NCBI GenBank assembly: GCA_002862965.1 | Contig: PKCW01000166.1 | Span: forward strand, 1 to 7,020 | DNA from: Pseudomonadota bacterium | GTDB lineage: Bacteria; Pseudomonadota; Gammaproteobacteria; UBA5335 | Length of the DNA: 7,020 nucleotides | Direction of reading: 5' to 3' | Shown: positions 1-5,302 of the stretch, piece by piece | How the letters are laid out: the number at the start of each line of letters is the position of its first letter | How positions within the stretch are numbered: position 1 is the stretch's first letter | Notes under the pieces: generated by a model | What the model was told of the DNA's origin: nothing | The model's database searches: none | Seen by the model: the letters and a program-made list of their open reading frames with translations, nothing else | Program-made: the position numbers and the translations under genes

Positions 1-425
1 AAGCCGCGGCGGCGCAGGGTGTCGATGAGCGGCGTGTAGTTGTCGACCGCCACGTAGCTGTGGATTTCGGCATCGGATATGGCGGCGATGGCGGCGCGGC
101 GGTCGACGAAGAGATTGGTCCAGTGATTCTCGCGTCCGACCTCCGAAAAGGCGTAAGCGCCCTGCAGCTGCCCGTCGTCCATGAGATTGGGACGGCCTTC
201 CTGCACCGGACGGGACTGGTGGCAGGTGTAGCAGGGATTGAAGCGACCTTCGGTGCGCGTATAGCACTGCGGCGGGATCACGGCCTCCGGATTGGTGAGG
301 ACGCGCCGGTAGCCGGTGTCCCACGTCGCGGGGTCCAGTTCGGCATGCGCCTGAAGCTGAAACAGGAGTGCCGCCAGGGCAGGCAGGCAACGGCTCAGGC
401 GCAGTGGCAATGCAAGGGTTATCAT
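1..425 (-). CDS. Secreted c-type cytochrome-like protein, C-terminal part beyond the left edge
   Basis: This frame is open from an ATG at 425-423 to the left edge, giving 141 visible residues. It starts with a signal peptide: a short basic stretch, a hydrophobic run of Leu and Ala around residues 14-24, and a likely cleavage after AHA at residue 28. A single haem c attachment motif, C65-Y-T-C68-H69, sits in the segment NPCYTCHQ, and there is another Cys at residue 54. Haem would be attached covalently in the periplasm, where the protein probably carries electrons or senses redox state. The later region, rich in aromatic and acidic residues (NHWTNLF, then VAVDNYTPL), is not the usual small class I cytochrome c fold, so this looks like a larger, less studied family. 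I do not recognise a specific name. No strong ribosome binding site precedes the ATG. It is divergent from gloC, with 92 bases between the two starts. Confidence 0.75.
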   Translation of the reverse strand, partial: MITLALPLRLSRCLPALAALLFQLQAHAELDPATWDTGYRRVLTNPEAVIPPQCYTRTEGRFNPCYTCHQSRPVQEGRPNLMDDGQLQGAYAFSEVGRENHWTNLFVDRRAAIAAISDAEIHSYVAVDNYTPLIDTLRRRG

Positions 426-450
426 GGCTGGGAAGTATCCGGCCGAACGA

Positions 451-468
451 TGTCAGGACCGTGTCAGG
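451..468. repeat. Tandem TGTCAGG direct repeat between divergent genes
   Basis: TGTCAGG occurs at 451-457 and again at 462-468, 11 bases apart, which is about one helical turn. The pair lies within a looser inverted repeat, CCGGCC at 439-444 and GGCCGG at 467-472. It sits in the gap between the divergent cytochrome and gloC genes. It could be a regulator site, but no known consensus was recognised. Confidence 0.25.
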
Positions 469-517
469 CCGGTCTGTCCACGGCTGATGTCGTGCCCCTG
501 CAAACAGGTCCGAAACC

Positions 518-1156
518 ATGAAATACGCCGTCCTCCCCGTCACGCCCTTCGCGCAGAACTGCACCATCCTGATGTGCGAACAGACGCGCGAGGCGGCCGT
601 GGTCGACCCGGGCGGGGAGGTCGCGCGCATCCGCGCCATTCTGGCCAAGCACGAACTGAACCTCAGCCGGATTCTGGTCACCCACGGTCATCTGGATCAC
701 GTGGGCGGCGTGGCGGAGCTGGCCGAGGTCACGGGCGTCCCGGTGGAAGGACCGCACCGGGCCGATGCGTTCTGGCTCCAGATGCTGCCGCAGCAGGCCA
801 AGATGATGGGTTTTGGTGGGCGCGCCTTCACGCCTGATCGCTGGCTGGAAGACGGCAATACCGTCAGCGTGGGCGCGTTCACGCTGCAGGTGCTGCATTG
901 CCCCGGCCACACGCCCGGCCATGTGGTGTTTTTCGAGCCCGAGGCGGGGTTCGCTCAGGTGGGTGATGTGCTCTTCGCCGGTTCCATCGGCCGCACCGAC
1001 TTTCCCGGCGGCGATCATGACACGCTGATCCGCAGTATTCGCGAGAAGCTGTTCCCCTTGGGCGATCAGATCCGCTTCGTACCGGGACACGGGCCCACGT
1101 CGACCTTCGGCGAGGAGCGGCGCAGCAATCCCTTCGTCTCGGGTCGCTACGGCTGA
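518..1156 (+). CDS. gloC: Glyoxalase II-like metallo-beta-lactamase-fold hydrolase (GloC/YcbL)
   Basis: The 212-residue product closely resembles E. coli YcbL (GloC), a type II glyoxalase that hydrolyses S-lactoylglutathione to D-lactate and glutathione in the cytoplasm, the second step of methylglyoxal detoxification. It carries the full metal-binding set of the fold: H56-x-H58-x-D60-H61 in THGHLDH, H131 in CPGHTPGH, D150 in the GD motif, and H191 in PGHGP. The start MKYAVLPVTPFAQNC aligns with the YcbL N-terminus, and the length fits the short GloC type rather than GloB, which has a longer C-terminal substrate domain. The ribosome binding site is modest, with an AGG about 9 bases upstream. 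The decayed YjbQ-family gene begins almost at its stop codon, so the two may once have been co-transcribed. GloC is the best match; a generic MBL-fold hydrolase is the fallback. Confidence 0.9.
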   Translation: MKYAVLPVTPFAQNCTILMCEQTREAAVVDPGGEVARIRAILAKHELNLSRILVTHGHLDHVGGVAELAEVTGVPVEGPHRADAFWLQMLPQQAKMMGFGGRAFTPDRWLEDGNTVSVGAFTLQVLHCPGHTPGHVVFFEPEAGFAQVGDVLFAGSIGRTDFPGGDHDTLIRSIREKLFPLGDQIRFVPGHGPTSTFGEERRSNPFVSGRYG

Positions 1157-1159
1157 GCG

Positions 1160-1555
1160 GTCCGGCTGCCGTTGACGCAGGAACGATCCCCTGGGACGCG
1201 GTCTGTGGGAGACTGCCGCCGCCGTGCAGGTGGTGGTCGATCGAGGTGGCATCGCGCGCGACCTGCGCCGAGCCTGTTTGAATTCACCGGCGCGCCCCGC
1301 TGATCCTGTGCGAAAACGCGGATGCCTCCGTGCGCGCGGATCTGGAGGGCTTCGCAGCCGCCCCCGATATCGTCGCCACCTCGAGGGACCGGACGACATG
1401 CCGGCCCACCTGGCGCTGTGTTCACCCAGGTCGAGCTGACCGTCCCCGTGCAGGACGGGCATTGCGCCCTCGGGACTTGGCAGGGGATGTTCCTGTGGGA
1501 GCACCGGCTGGGGCCTATGGCGCGTGAGGTGGTGATCACCGTCTGGGGTCATTGA
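1160..1555 (+). pseudogene. yjbQ: Decayed YjbQ/UPF0047-family gene with several frameshifts
   Basis: No single frame is coding here, but pieces of the YjbQ (UPF0047, secondary thiamine-phosphate synthase) family appear in the right order in different plus frames. RGLWETAAAVQVVVDRGGIA starts at 1197. From 1285 in the next frame comes a stretch H..APLILCENADASVRADLEGF. From 1368 in the first frame again comes YRRHLEGPDDMPAHL. From 1415 in the third frame comes AVFTQVELTVPVQDG, then ALGTWQGMFLWEHR, ending at TGA 1553-1555. The shift near 1413 is explained by loss of one G from a GGG run. An in-frame TGA lies at 1279-1281, and the conserved HTSAS motif has decayed to HRRAP. Intact members are about 138 residues, which fits this span. 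The 5' boundary is unclear. Several independent lesions plus substitution in a conserved motif favour a true pseudogene over sequencing error. Confidence 0.75.
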
Positions 1556-1587
1556 CCGTCCTCGCCGGGGCCCGGACGAATGCCCGA

Positions 1588-1607
1588 CGATGGCGGAAAC
1601 GCCATCG
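1588..1607 (+). other. Perfect 8-bp hairpin with GAAA (GNRA-type) loop
   Basis: CGATGGCG at 1588-1595 pairs perfectly with CGCCATCG at 1600-1607 around the loop GAAA. It lies 33 bases after the stop of the YjbQ relic. There is no T-run on either strand, so it is not a standard intrinsic terminator. It may be a transcript-end stabilising structure or part of a structured RNA. Confidence 0.35.
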
Positions 1608-1845
1608 GCACAGATCCCCCAAAGCCGATCCCTGCATCCGCTACCCGCCTTCCCCCGGACGGGGGGCGGTCGCCGCCGGTTGGCCGGCTTTTCGGCCAAG
1701 ACGCAGACGCCACCTCCCCCGGATTCCGACTCTTGTCCGTTCGGCCGCCAGAAACTTGGCGGAAGCCGGTTCGTTCGGCGGCTTCCACCGGCATGCACGC
1801 CAAATAAAACAAATATTTGAATTCATTCGACCGATGATTTTTGCG

Positions 1846-1863
1846 TTGGAACGCTTCCTGCTT
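1846..1863 (+). promoter_or_regulatory. Candidate sigma-54 promoter upstream of fliA
   Basis: TTGGAACG at 1846-1853 and CTGCTT at 1858-1863 place GG (1848-1849) and GC (1860-1861) exactly 10 bases apart, as sigma-54 -24/-12 promoters require. The match to the extended consensus has about three deviations. Transcription would start near 1873, about 100 bases upstream of the fliA ATG. The AT-rich tract at 1802-1846 could hold upstream activator or bending sites. A weaker sigma-28-like alternative is AAATATTT (1811-1818), 11 bases, then ACCGATGA (1830-1837). Confidence 0.35.
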
Positions 1864-1870
1864 TAAGCGG

Positions 1871-1912
1871 GCGCCAAATCGATCGGGACCGCTCCCGTCG
1901 GAACTTTGGCGC
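1871..1912. repeat. Inverted repeat GCGCCAAA ... TTTGGCGC in the fliA leader
   Basis: GCGCCAAA at 1871-1878 is the exact reverse complement of TTTGGCGC at 1905-1912, with 26 bases between. The pair lies at or just after the predicted sigma-54 start point. The right arm is part of an 18-base element, CCGTCGGAACTTTGGCGC (1895-1912), which recurs with one mismatch after fliA. Confidence 0.5.
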
Positions 1913-1973
1913 TCGGGATGGAAAGCAGTGCTGGGCAAGGTCAGACCCGGCGGACCTATAACGGAGACAGGTC

Positions 1974-2699
1974 ATGAGGCAGTCGGCTCAAATCACTTCG
2001 CGCGAACAACACGATCTGGTCGTTCAGCATTCCGCTCTGGTGCGGCGTATCGCGCAGCATCTCGCCAGCCGATTGCCGGCCAGCGTGCAGATCGATGATC
2101 TGATGCAGGCAGGCATGATCGGGCTGCTGGAAGCTGCCCGCAACTACGATGCGGATCAGGGCGCCAGCTTCGAAACCTACGCGGGAATCCGCATTCGCGG
2201 CGCCATGCTCGACGAGACGCGCAAGGTGGACTGGGCGCCGCGTTCGGTCCATCGCAAGGCGCGCGAGATGGCTTCCGTCGTCCACGAACTGGAGCACCGA
2301 TTGGGCCGGGTCGCCAAGCCCGTCGAAATTGCGGCAGCCATGCAGATCGACCTCGATCAGTACTTTCAGATCGTCGAAGACGCTGCCGGCTGTCGGGTGT
2401 TGAGCCTCGATGAGCCCGACAACGGGGTGTTCGATGCCGATGAAATCCCGGGCGATGGCGATCACGACGACCCGGGACAGCAGATCGAAGCCGACGGCTT
2501 CCGGTCGGTCCTGGCGGAAGTGATGGCGGCACTGCCGGAAAAGGAACGTCTGGTGATGTCGCTGTACTACGAGCAGGACCTGAACCTGCGGCAAATCGGC
2601 TCGGTGATGGGCGTCAGCGAATCGCGCGCCTGTCAGATTCATGGCCAGGCCGTGAAGCGGATCCGGGCCCGGATGGCCGATTGGGTCGAGGCGCGCTGA
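1974..2699 (+). CDS. fliA: Flagellar sigma factor sigma-28 (FliA)
   Basis: The 241-residue product has the FliA/WhiG architecture and length. Region 2 spans about residues 41-81 (DDLMQAGMIGLLEAARNYD, then FETYAGIRIRGAMLDE), which includes the core-binding and -10 recognition helices. A region 3 segment follows (RSVHRKAREMASVVHELEHRLGR, residues 90-112). Region 4 lies near residues 187-231 (LPEKERLVMSLYYEQDLNLRQIG, then the helix-turn-helix VMGVSESRACQIHGQAVKRIR), which reads the -35 element. It directs RNA polymerase to late flagellar and chemotaxis promoters and is held inactive by FlgM until the hook is complete. The ATG follows GGAG (1963-1966) by 7 bases. Downstream lies a sigma-28 promoter and a FlgM-like gene, so sigma factor and antagonist are neighbours. 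The expected fleN, cheY or cheZ partners are not adjacent. Confidence 0.96.
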   Translation: MRQSAQITSREQHDLVVQHSALVRRIAQHLASRLPASVQIDDLMQAGMIGLLEAARNYDADQGASFETYAGIRIRGAMLDETRKVDWAPRSVHRKAREMASVVHELEHRLGRVAKPVEIAAAMQIDLDQYFQIVEDAAGCRVLSLDEPDNGVFDADEIPGDGDHDDPGQQIEADGFRSVLAEVMAALPEKERLVMSLYYEQDLNLRQIGSVMGVSESRACQIHGQAVKRIRARMADWVEAR

Positions 2700-2710
2700 T
2701 GATCGCAACG

Positions 2711-2728
2711 CCGTCGGAAATTTGGCGC
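2711..2728. repeat. Second copy of the 18-base fliA-flanking element
   Basis: CCGTCGGAAATTTGGCGC at 2711-2728 matches 1895-1912 at 17 of 18 positions. One copy lies upstream of fliA and one just past its stop codon, upstream of the sigma-28 promoter of the flgM-like gene. A further TTTGGCGC lies 19 bases on, at 2740-2747. Confidence 0.55.
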
Positions 2729-2738
2729 ATCGACTGAT

Positions 2739-2751
2739 CTTTGGCGCAAAG
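2739..2751. repeat. Palindrome CTTTG-GCG-CAAAG upstream of the flgM promoter
   Basis: CTTTG (2739-2743) and CAAAG (2747-2751) form a perfect 5-bp inverted repeat around GCG, containing another copy of TTTGGCGC. It ends 3 bases before the -35 element of the sigma-28 promoter, a typical position for an operator or activator site. No known consensus was recognised. Confidence 0.35.
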
Positions 2752-2754
2752 TCC

Positions 2755-2781
2755 TCAAGTTGGGCCAAACGGAACCGATAA
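2755..2781 (+). promoter_or_regulatory. Sigma-28 (FliA) promoter for the flgM-pilZ pair
   Basis: TCAAGTTG at 2755-2762 matches the enteric sigma-28 -35 consensus TAAAGTTT at 6 of 8 positions. It is followed by exactly 11 bases and then ACCGATAA at 2774-2781, which matches the -10 consensus GCCGATAA at 7 of 8. Spacing is ideal. The next gene is FlgM-like and the previous gene is FliA itself, which strongly supports the call. The transcript would start near 2788-2790, about 25 bases before the ATG at 2814. Confidence 0.8.
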
Positions 2782-2813
2782 GGTATTCGGTTGGGTCAAC
2801 AGAGGCGATGGAC

Positions 2814-3068
2814 ATGCAGATCAAGCAACGGCTGAGTTCGAGCGGGCGTCTCGACGAGAACATGCTTGGATCGACCGGGTTCAGAACTGAACACGCCGTG
2901 GTTTCGTTGCTGGCGGCGCTGGGCGCCCGGTGGTCGGAGGCCCAGCGCATTGGCCACCTGCGCGATCTCGTTGCGGCCGGCTGCTATCAAAGCAATGCCG
3001 ATCGAATGGCGGCGCGATTCGCGGAACGCGAAAGTCTGCGGCGCCCGGCGTCCGGTTCGAAAGTATGA
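2814..3068 (+). CDS. flgM: FlgM-like anti-sigma-28 factor
   Basis: This 84-residue protein has the size of FlgM. Its C-terminal half fits the FlgM sigma-28-binding pattern: RIGHLRDLVAAGCYQSNADRMAARF at residues 45-69 corresponds to the family's R..xLR..I..G.Y..d..RIA..., with paired amphipathic helices. The N-terminal part is low in order-promoting residues, as expected for a protein exported unfolded through the flagellar secretion channel. FlgM binds FliA and blocks late gene expression until hook completion allows export. The ATG at 2814 is preferred because GAGG (2802-2805) lies 8 bases upstream; the in-frame ATG at 2808 is only 2 bases from it. The sequence is divergent, so the call leans on context: it follows fliA and has a sigma-28 promoter. 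A Cys at residue 57 replaces the usual Thr or Ser in the GxY motif. Confidence 0.65.
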   Translation: MQIKQRLSSSGRLDENMLGSTGFRTEHAVVSLLAALGARWSEAQRIGHLRDLVAAGCYQSNADRMAARFAERESLRRPASGSKV

Positions 3069-3092
3069 CAGCGAGGCGCAAGGAGTTGTCCG

Positions 3093-3770
3093 ATGGATGG
3101 ACAGGAGGCATGGACGCGCTATGAACTGGTGCGCGACCCAGACCACATCCGGGAGCTTCTGGCCGAATGGCAGGACAAGCCTGTGGTCTTGGATCCGGGC
3201 CATCCGGCGGCGCCATCCCATTCCGCCAGGTTGACGCGGGCTCCCGACGGCTGGTGGGTCGCAATTGCGCACATGGACCACATGGGTCTGCAACGGGGCG
3301 CGTCCGCCAGCATCGTGTTGCGCAATGGCGGTCAACGACTGGAAACCCCGTGCACCGGGGTTCATCAAGACGGCTGTCGCATCGGGCTTGGTGAGCCGCC
3401 GTGGTTGCGCTATGCCCAATCCCGAACGGAAGCGCGACTCACCTTCGACGGGCAGCGTATCGCCCATCTCGTTGTCCGGCCCGACTCCGACCGGCCTTTG
3501 TCGGCCGCGTTGATGGATTTGTCGGCGAACGGTGTCGGCGCTTTCTTGCCTCACGCTTTGGCGGATGAACTGAGGGTGCAGGCCATCTATCCAGCGGATC
3601 TGCACCTGCCATCGGGCGCGGCGGCCGCCCGCGTTCAGATACGCTCCGCCGCGCCCATGGAAAACCCGGCACGATGGCGCATCGGCTGCCGCTTCGAGGC
3701 GCCAGAGCCGCCGATGCGCAGCCTGATCAGGGATTTCCTGATGCATACGCAGCGCCTGCGGCGTATGTAG
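3093..3770 (+). CDS. PilZ-domain c-di-GMP receptor, YcgR/FlgZ-type flagellar brake
   Basis: The 225-residue protein has the two-part layout of YcgR: an N-terminal domain (about residues 8-105) and a C-terminal PilZ domain (about 108-222). Both c-di-GMP motifs are present: R111-T-E-A-R115 (RxxxR) and D142-L-S-A-N-G147 (D/NxSxxG). YcgR-type proteins bind c-di-GMP and then slow or bias the flagellar motor at the stator-rotor interface. AAGGAG (3080-3085) lies 7 bases before the ATG. The gene starts 24 bases after flgM and probably shares its sigma-28 promoter, which fits ycgR being a late flagellar gene in enterics. In Pseudomonas the order is flgM-flgN-flgZ; here flgN is absent between them. 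The last codons overlap an intrinsic terminator. Another PilZ family member cannot be excluded, but context favours a motility role. Confidence 0.82.
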   Translation: MDGQEAWTRYELVRDPDHIRELLAEWQDKPVVLDPGHPAAPSHSARLTRAPDGWWVAIAHMDHMGLQRGASASIVLRNGGQRLETPCTGVHQDGCRIGLGEPPWLRYAQSRTEARLTFDGQRIAHLVVRPDSDRPLSAALMDLSANGVGAFLPHALADELRVQAIYPADLHLPSGAAAARVQIRSAAPMENPARWRIGCRFEAPEPPMRSLIRDFLMHTQRLRRM

Positions 3771-3774
3771 TTTT
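3744..3774 (+). terminator. Intrinsic terminator overlapping the PilZ stop codon
   Basis: CATACGC (3744-3750) pairs perfectly with GCGTATG (3761-3767) around a 10-base loop that can partly pair internally, and is followed by TAGTTTT (3768-3774). The hairpin encodes the last residues of the PilZ protein, and the T-run follows its TAG. This closes the flgM-pilZ unit just before the convergent pyk stop. Confidence 0.65.
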
Positions 3775-5210
3775 CAGGGGCCGTGGTCCTTCAGGCTGAA
3801 GATCTCGACGAAATTGCTGGCTTCTGGATGCGCGCGCGAGGGGCCGTGGGTCATGACCACCGTTCCACGCCGTATGCCATGGTCCATGCACCACTCCCGC
3901 GCCACGTCACGCCACACGACTTCCGTGGACGCGATTTTCACCGCCACGACCCCGTAGGAAAAACAGAGATCCTGGCATGTCTTTTCAGCGGTACTGAAGG
4001 CAATGACGGGTGCGGCAAACTTGAATCGGGCCAGACGCCGCGCCGTGGCGCCGCTATCCGTGGGGGCAATGACGACCGGCGGGCGAATCTTGTTGACCAG
4101 ATCCGCGAGATCGGGCGCCATGATCTCTTCCACGCGCCTGTTGCGTTGTTGTGGCGGTTCAAGCCAGGCCGGATCGGGCGGAGGTCGTGACTTTTCGGTG
4201 GCCAGTGCAATAAGGGTCAGCATGCGCACGGCCTCGACGGGATACTGTCCGATGGCAGACTCTTCGGACAGCATCACGCAGTCGGTACCGTCCAGAACGG
4301 CATTGGCCACATCGGTCGCCTCGGCTCGGGTCGGTCGCCGGTTCTCCACCATCGATTCCAGCATCTGCGTCGCCGTGATGACGGGGCGCCCGTGTTGCCG
4401 AGCCCGCCGGATCAAGGCCTTCTGGGTGACTGCGATGGATTCGATGGGCGTTTCCACCCCCAGATCGCCACGCGCCACCATGATGCCGTCGCAGGCCGCA
4501 AGGATGTCGTCAATGTTCTGAACCGCGATGGCGCGTTCGATCTTGGCGATCAGGAATGGCGCAAAGCCCAGCGCCCGCGCGCGTTCGCGGACCTGGCGCA
4601 GATCCTCCCCCCGTTGCACGAATGACACGCTGACGGCGTCCACGCCGGCGGCGAGGGCCATTTGCAGCAATTCATCGTCTCTGGCGGTAAAAGCGCTTTG
4701 GCCGAGGTCGATACCGGGCACGTTCATGCCGTTGTGAGACAGCAGCGTGCCGCCGACCTGGACCCGACAGTGGATCTCGGTGCCCGCGATCGAAACGACC
4801 TTGAGCTGGATGAAGCCGTCGTTGAGGTAGATCGTGTCGCCCGCTTTCAGTGATTCGGCGAGGCGGGGAAAATCGTAGGGGATGCAATCCGCGCTGCTGC
4901 AGGCGCCTTCCATGAGCCGCACCCGCTGCTCGCGTCGGAGCGTGATCGGAGAGGGGTCCAGACGGCCCACGCGCATCTTGGGCCCTGGCAGGTCGGCCAG
5001 GATCGCGAGCCGCCGGCCGGTCAGGCGGCTGGCTTCGCGCAGGCGGCGTATGGTTTCACGATGACCGTCTGCGTCTCCATGGGCCAGATTGAGCCGGGCC
5101 ACGCTCATGCCGGCGCGCAGCATCCGCTGGAGTGTTTCGGGGTCGCGGGACGCGGGCCCGATCGTACAGACCAGCTTGGTATGCGCTTGGGGGACGGACA
5201 GGCGGCGCAT
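3774..5210 (-). CDS. pyk: Pyruvate kinase
   Basis: The 478-residue product converts phosphoenolpyruvate and ADP to pyruvate and ATP, the last step of glycolysis. Visible family features in order: KLVCTIGPAS (12-21), substrate-loop RLNLAHGD (39-46), DLPGPKMRVG (73-82), the catalytic signature FLIAKIERAIAVQNIDDIL (219-237, with K223 and E225), DGIMVARGDLGVE (241-253, metal and substrate ligands) and PVITATQMLESM (276-287). The C-terminal allosteric domain covers about 360-478. The usual MLSGETA is MLSEESA (313-319), and NFSHG and DTKGPE are also variant, placing it in a divergent subfamily. The start at 5210 is chosen over an upstream ATG at 5270 because AGGAGG (5218-5223) lies 7 bases before it and the extra 20 residues do not fit the family. 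A -10-like TATACT lies at 5247-5252. It converges on PilZ with a 3-base gap. Confidence 0.95.
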   Translation of the reverse strand: MRRLSVPQAHTKLVCTIGPASRDPETLQRMLRAGMSVARLNLAHGDADGHRETIRRLREASRLTGRRLAILADLPGPKMRVGRLDPSPITLRREQRVRLMEGACSSADCIPYDFPRLAESLKAGDTIYLNDGFIQLKVVSIAGTEIHCRVQVGGTLLSHNGMNVPGIDLGQSAFTARDDELLQMALAAGVDAVSVSFVQRGEDLRQVRERARALGFAPFLIAKIERAIAVQNIDDILAACDGIMVARGDLGVETPIESIAVTQKALIRRARQHGRPVITATQMLESMVENRRPTRAEATDVANAVLDGTDCVMLSEESAIGQYPVEAVRMLTLIALATEKSRPPPDPAWLEPPQQRNRRVEEIMAPDLADLVNKIRPPVVIAPTDSGATARRLARFKFAAPVIAFSTAEKTCQDLCFSYGVVAVKIASTEVVWRDVAREWCMDHGIRRGTVVMTHGPSRAHPEASNFVEIFSLKDHGP

Positions 5211-5246
5211 GGGAAGTCCTCCTGGACGAGCGATGTGCCCGCGGCC

Positions 5247-5252
5247 AGTATA
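5247..5252 (-). promoter_or_regulatory. Possible pyk -10 element
   Basis: TATACT on the minus strand matches TATAAT at 5 of 6 positions and would start transcription near 5240, 30 bases before the pyk ATG. No convincing -35 is visible at the right spacing. If real, it lies downstream of the minus-strand terminator at 5263-5302, so pyk would not depend on reading through that terminator. Confidence 0.35.
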
Positions 5253-5262
5253 CCCATACCTC

Positions 5263-5302
5263 GAAAACATAAAAGGACAGGGAGGACCCGGTCCTCCCTG
5301 TC
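5263..5302 (-). terminator. Strong minus-strand intrinsic terminator upstream of pyk
   Basis: GACAGGGAGGACC (5276-5288) and GGTCCTCCCTGTC (5290-5302) form a perfect 13-bp inverted repeat with almost no loop; a few central pairs must open. On the minus strand the hairpin is followed by CTTTTATGTTTTC, a broken but T-rich tail. On the plus strand it is followed by AAATGCG, so the terminator works toward pyk. There is no minus-strand gene upstream of it, since fnr is divergent. It must therefore end a non-coding transcript or act as a leader attenuator for pyk. Confidence 0.75.

Larger units (their letters stand above)
1556..1973. other. Gene-free 418-base intergenic stretch with hairpins and an AT-rich tract
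   Basis: I recognise no gene here. From 1556 to about 1800 it is GC-rich and carries several inverted repeats: an 8-bp stem closed by a GAAA loop (1588-1607), a 7-bp stem TTGGCCG/CGGCCAA (1680-1699) and an 8-bp stem GGAAGCCG/CGGCTTCC (1761-1786). None is followed by a T-run. From 1802 to 1846 the sequence turns sharply AT-rich and includes the palindrome CAAATATTTG (1810-1819). The 3' part carries the candidate fliA promoter and the TTTGGCGC repeats listed separately. Confidence 0.6.

Noticed and set aside
60..521. A 153-codon plus-strand frame over the left-edge gene
   Set aside because: The minus strand here encodes a signal peptide and CYTCH motif; the plus frame has neither recognisable domain nor ribosome binding site.
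464..1798. A 444-codon open frame on the minus strand, antisense to gloC and the YjbQ relic
   Set aside because: It overlaps all of gloC, has low-complexity Arg/Gly/Pro-rich composition typical of GC-rich shadow frames, and matches no family I know.
2711..2751. The TTTGGCGC elements as sigma-54 promoters
   Set aside because: The GG of each lacks a GC exactly 10 bases downstream, so -24/-12 geometry is not met.
1956..2768. A 270-codon minus-strand frame opposite fliA
   Set aside because: It is a shadow of the clearly real fliA; its composition follows from the complement of fliA codons.
2796..3746. A 316-codon minus-strand frame opposite flgM and PilZ
   Set aside because: It spans two real genes and their gap, has no recognisable domain, and ignores the sigma-28 promoter and both ribosome binding sites on the other strand.
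5211..5270. A 20-residue N-terminal extension of pyruvate kinase from an upstream ATG
   Set aside because: AGGAGG lies 7 bases before the ATG at 5210, and the extra residues do not resemble pyruvate kinase N-termini; a -10-like element also falls inside the extension.
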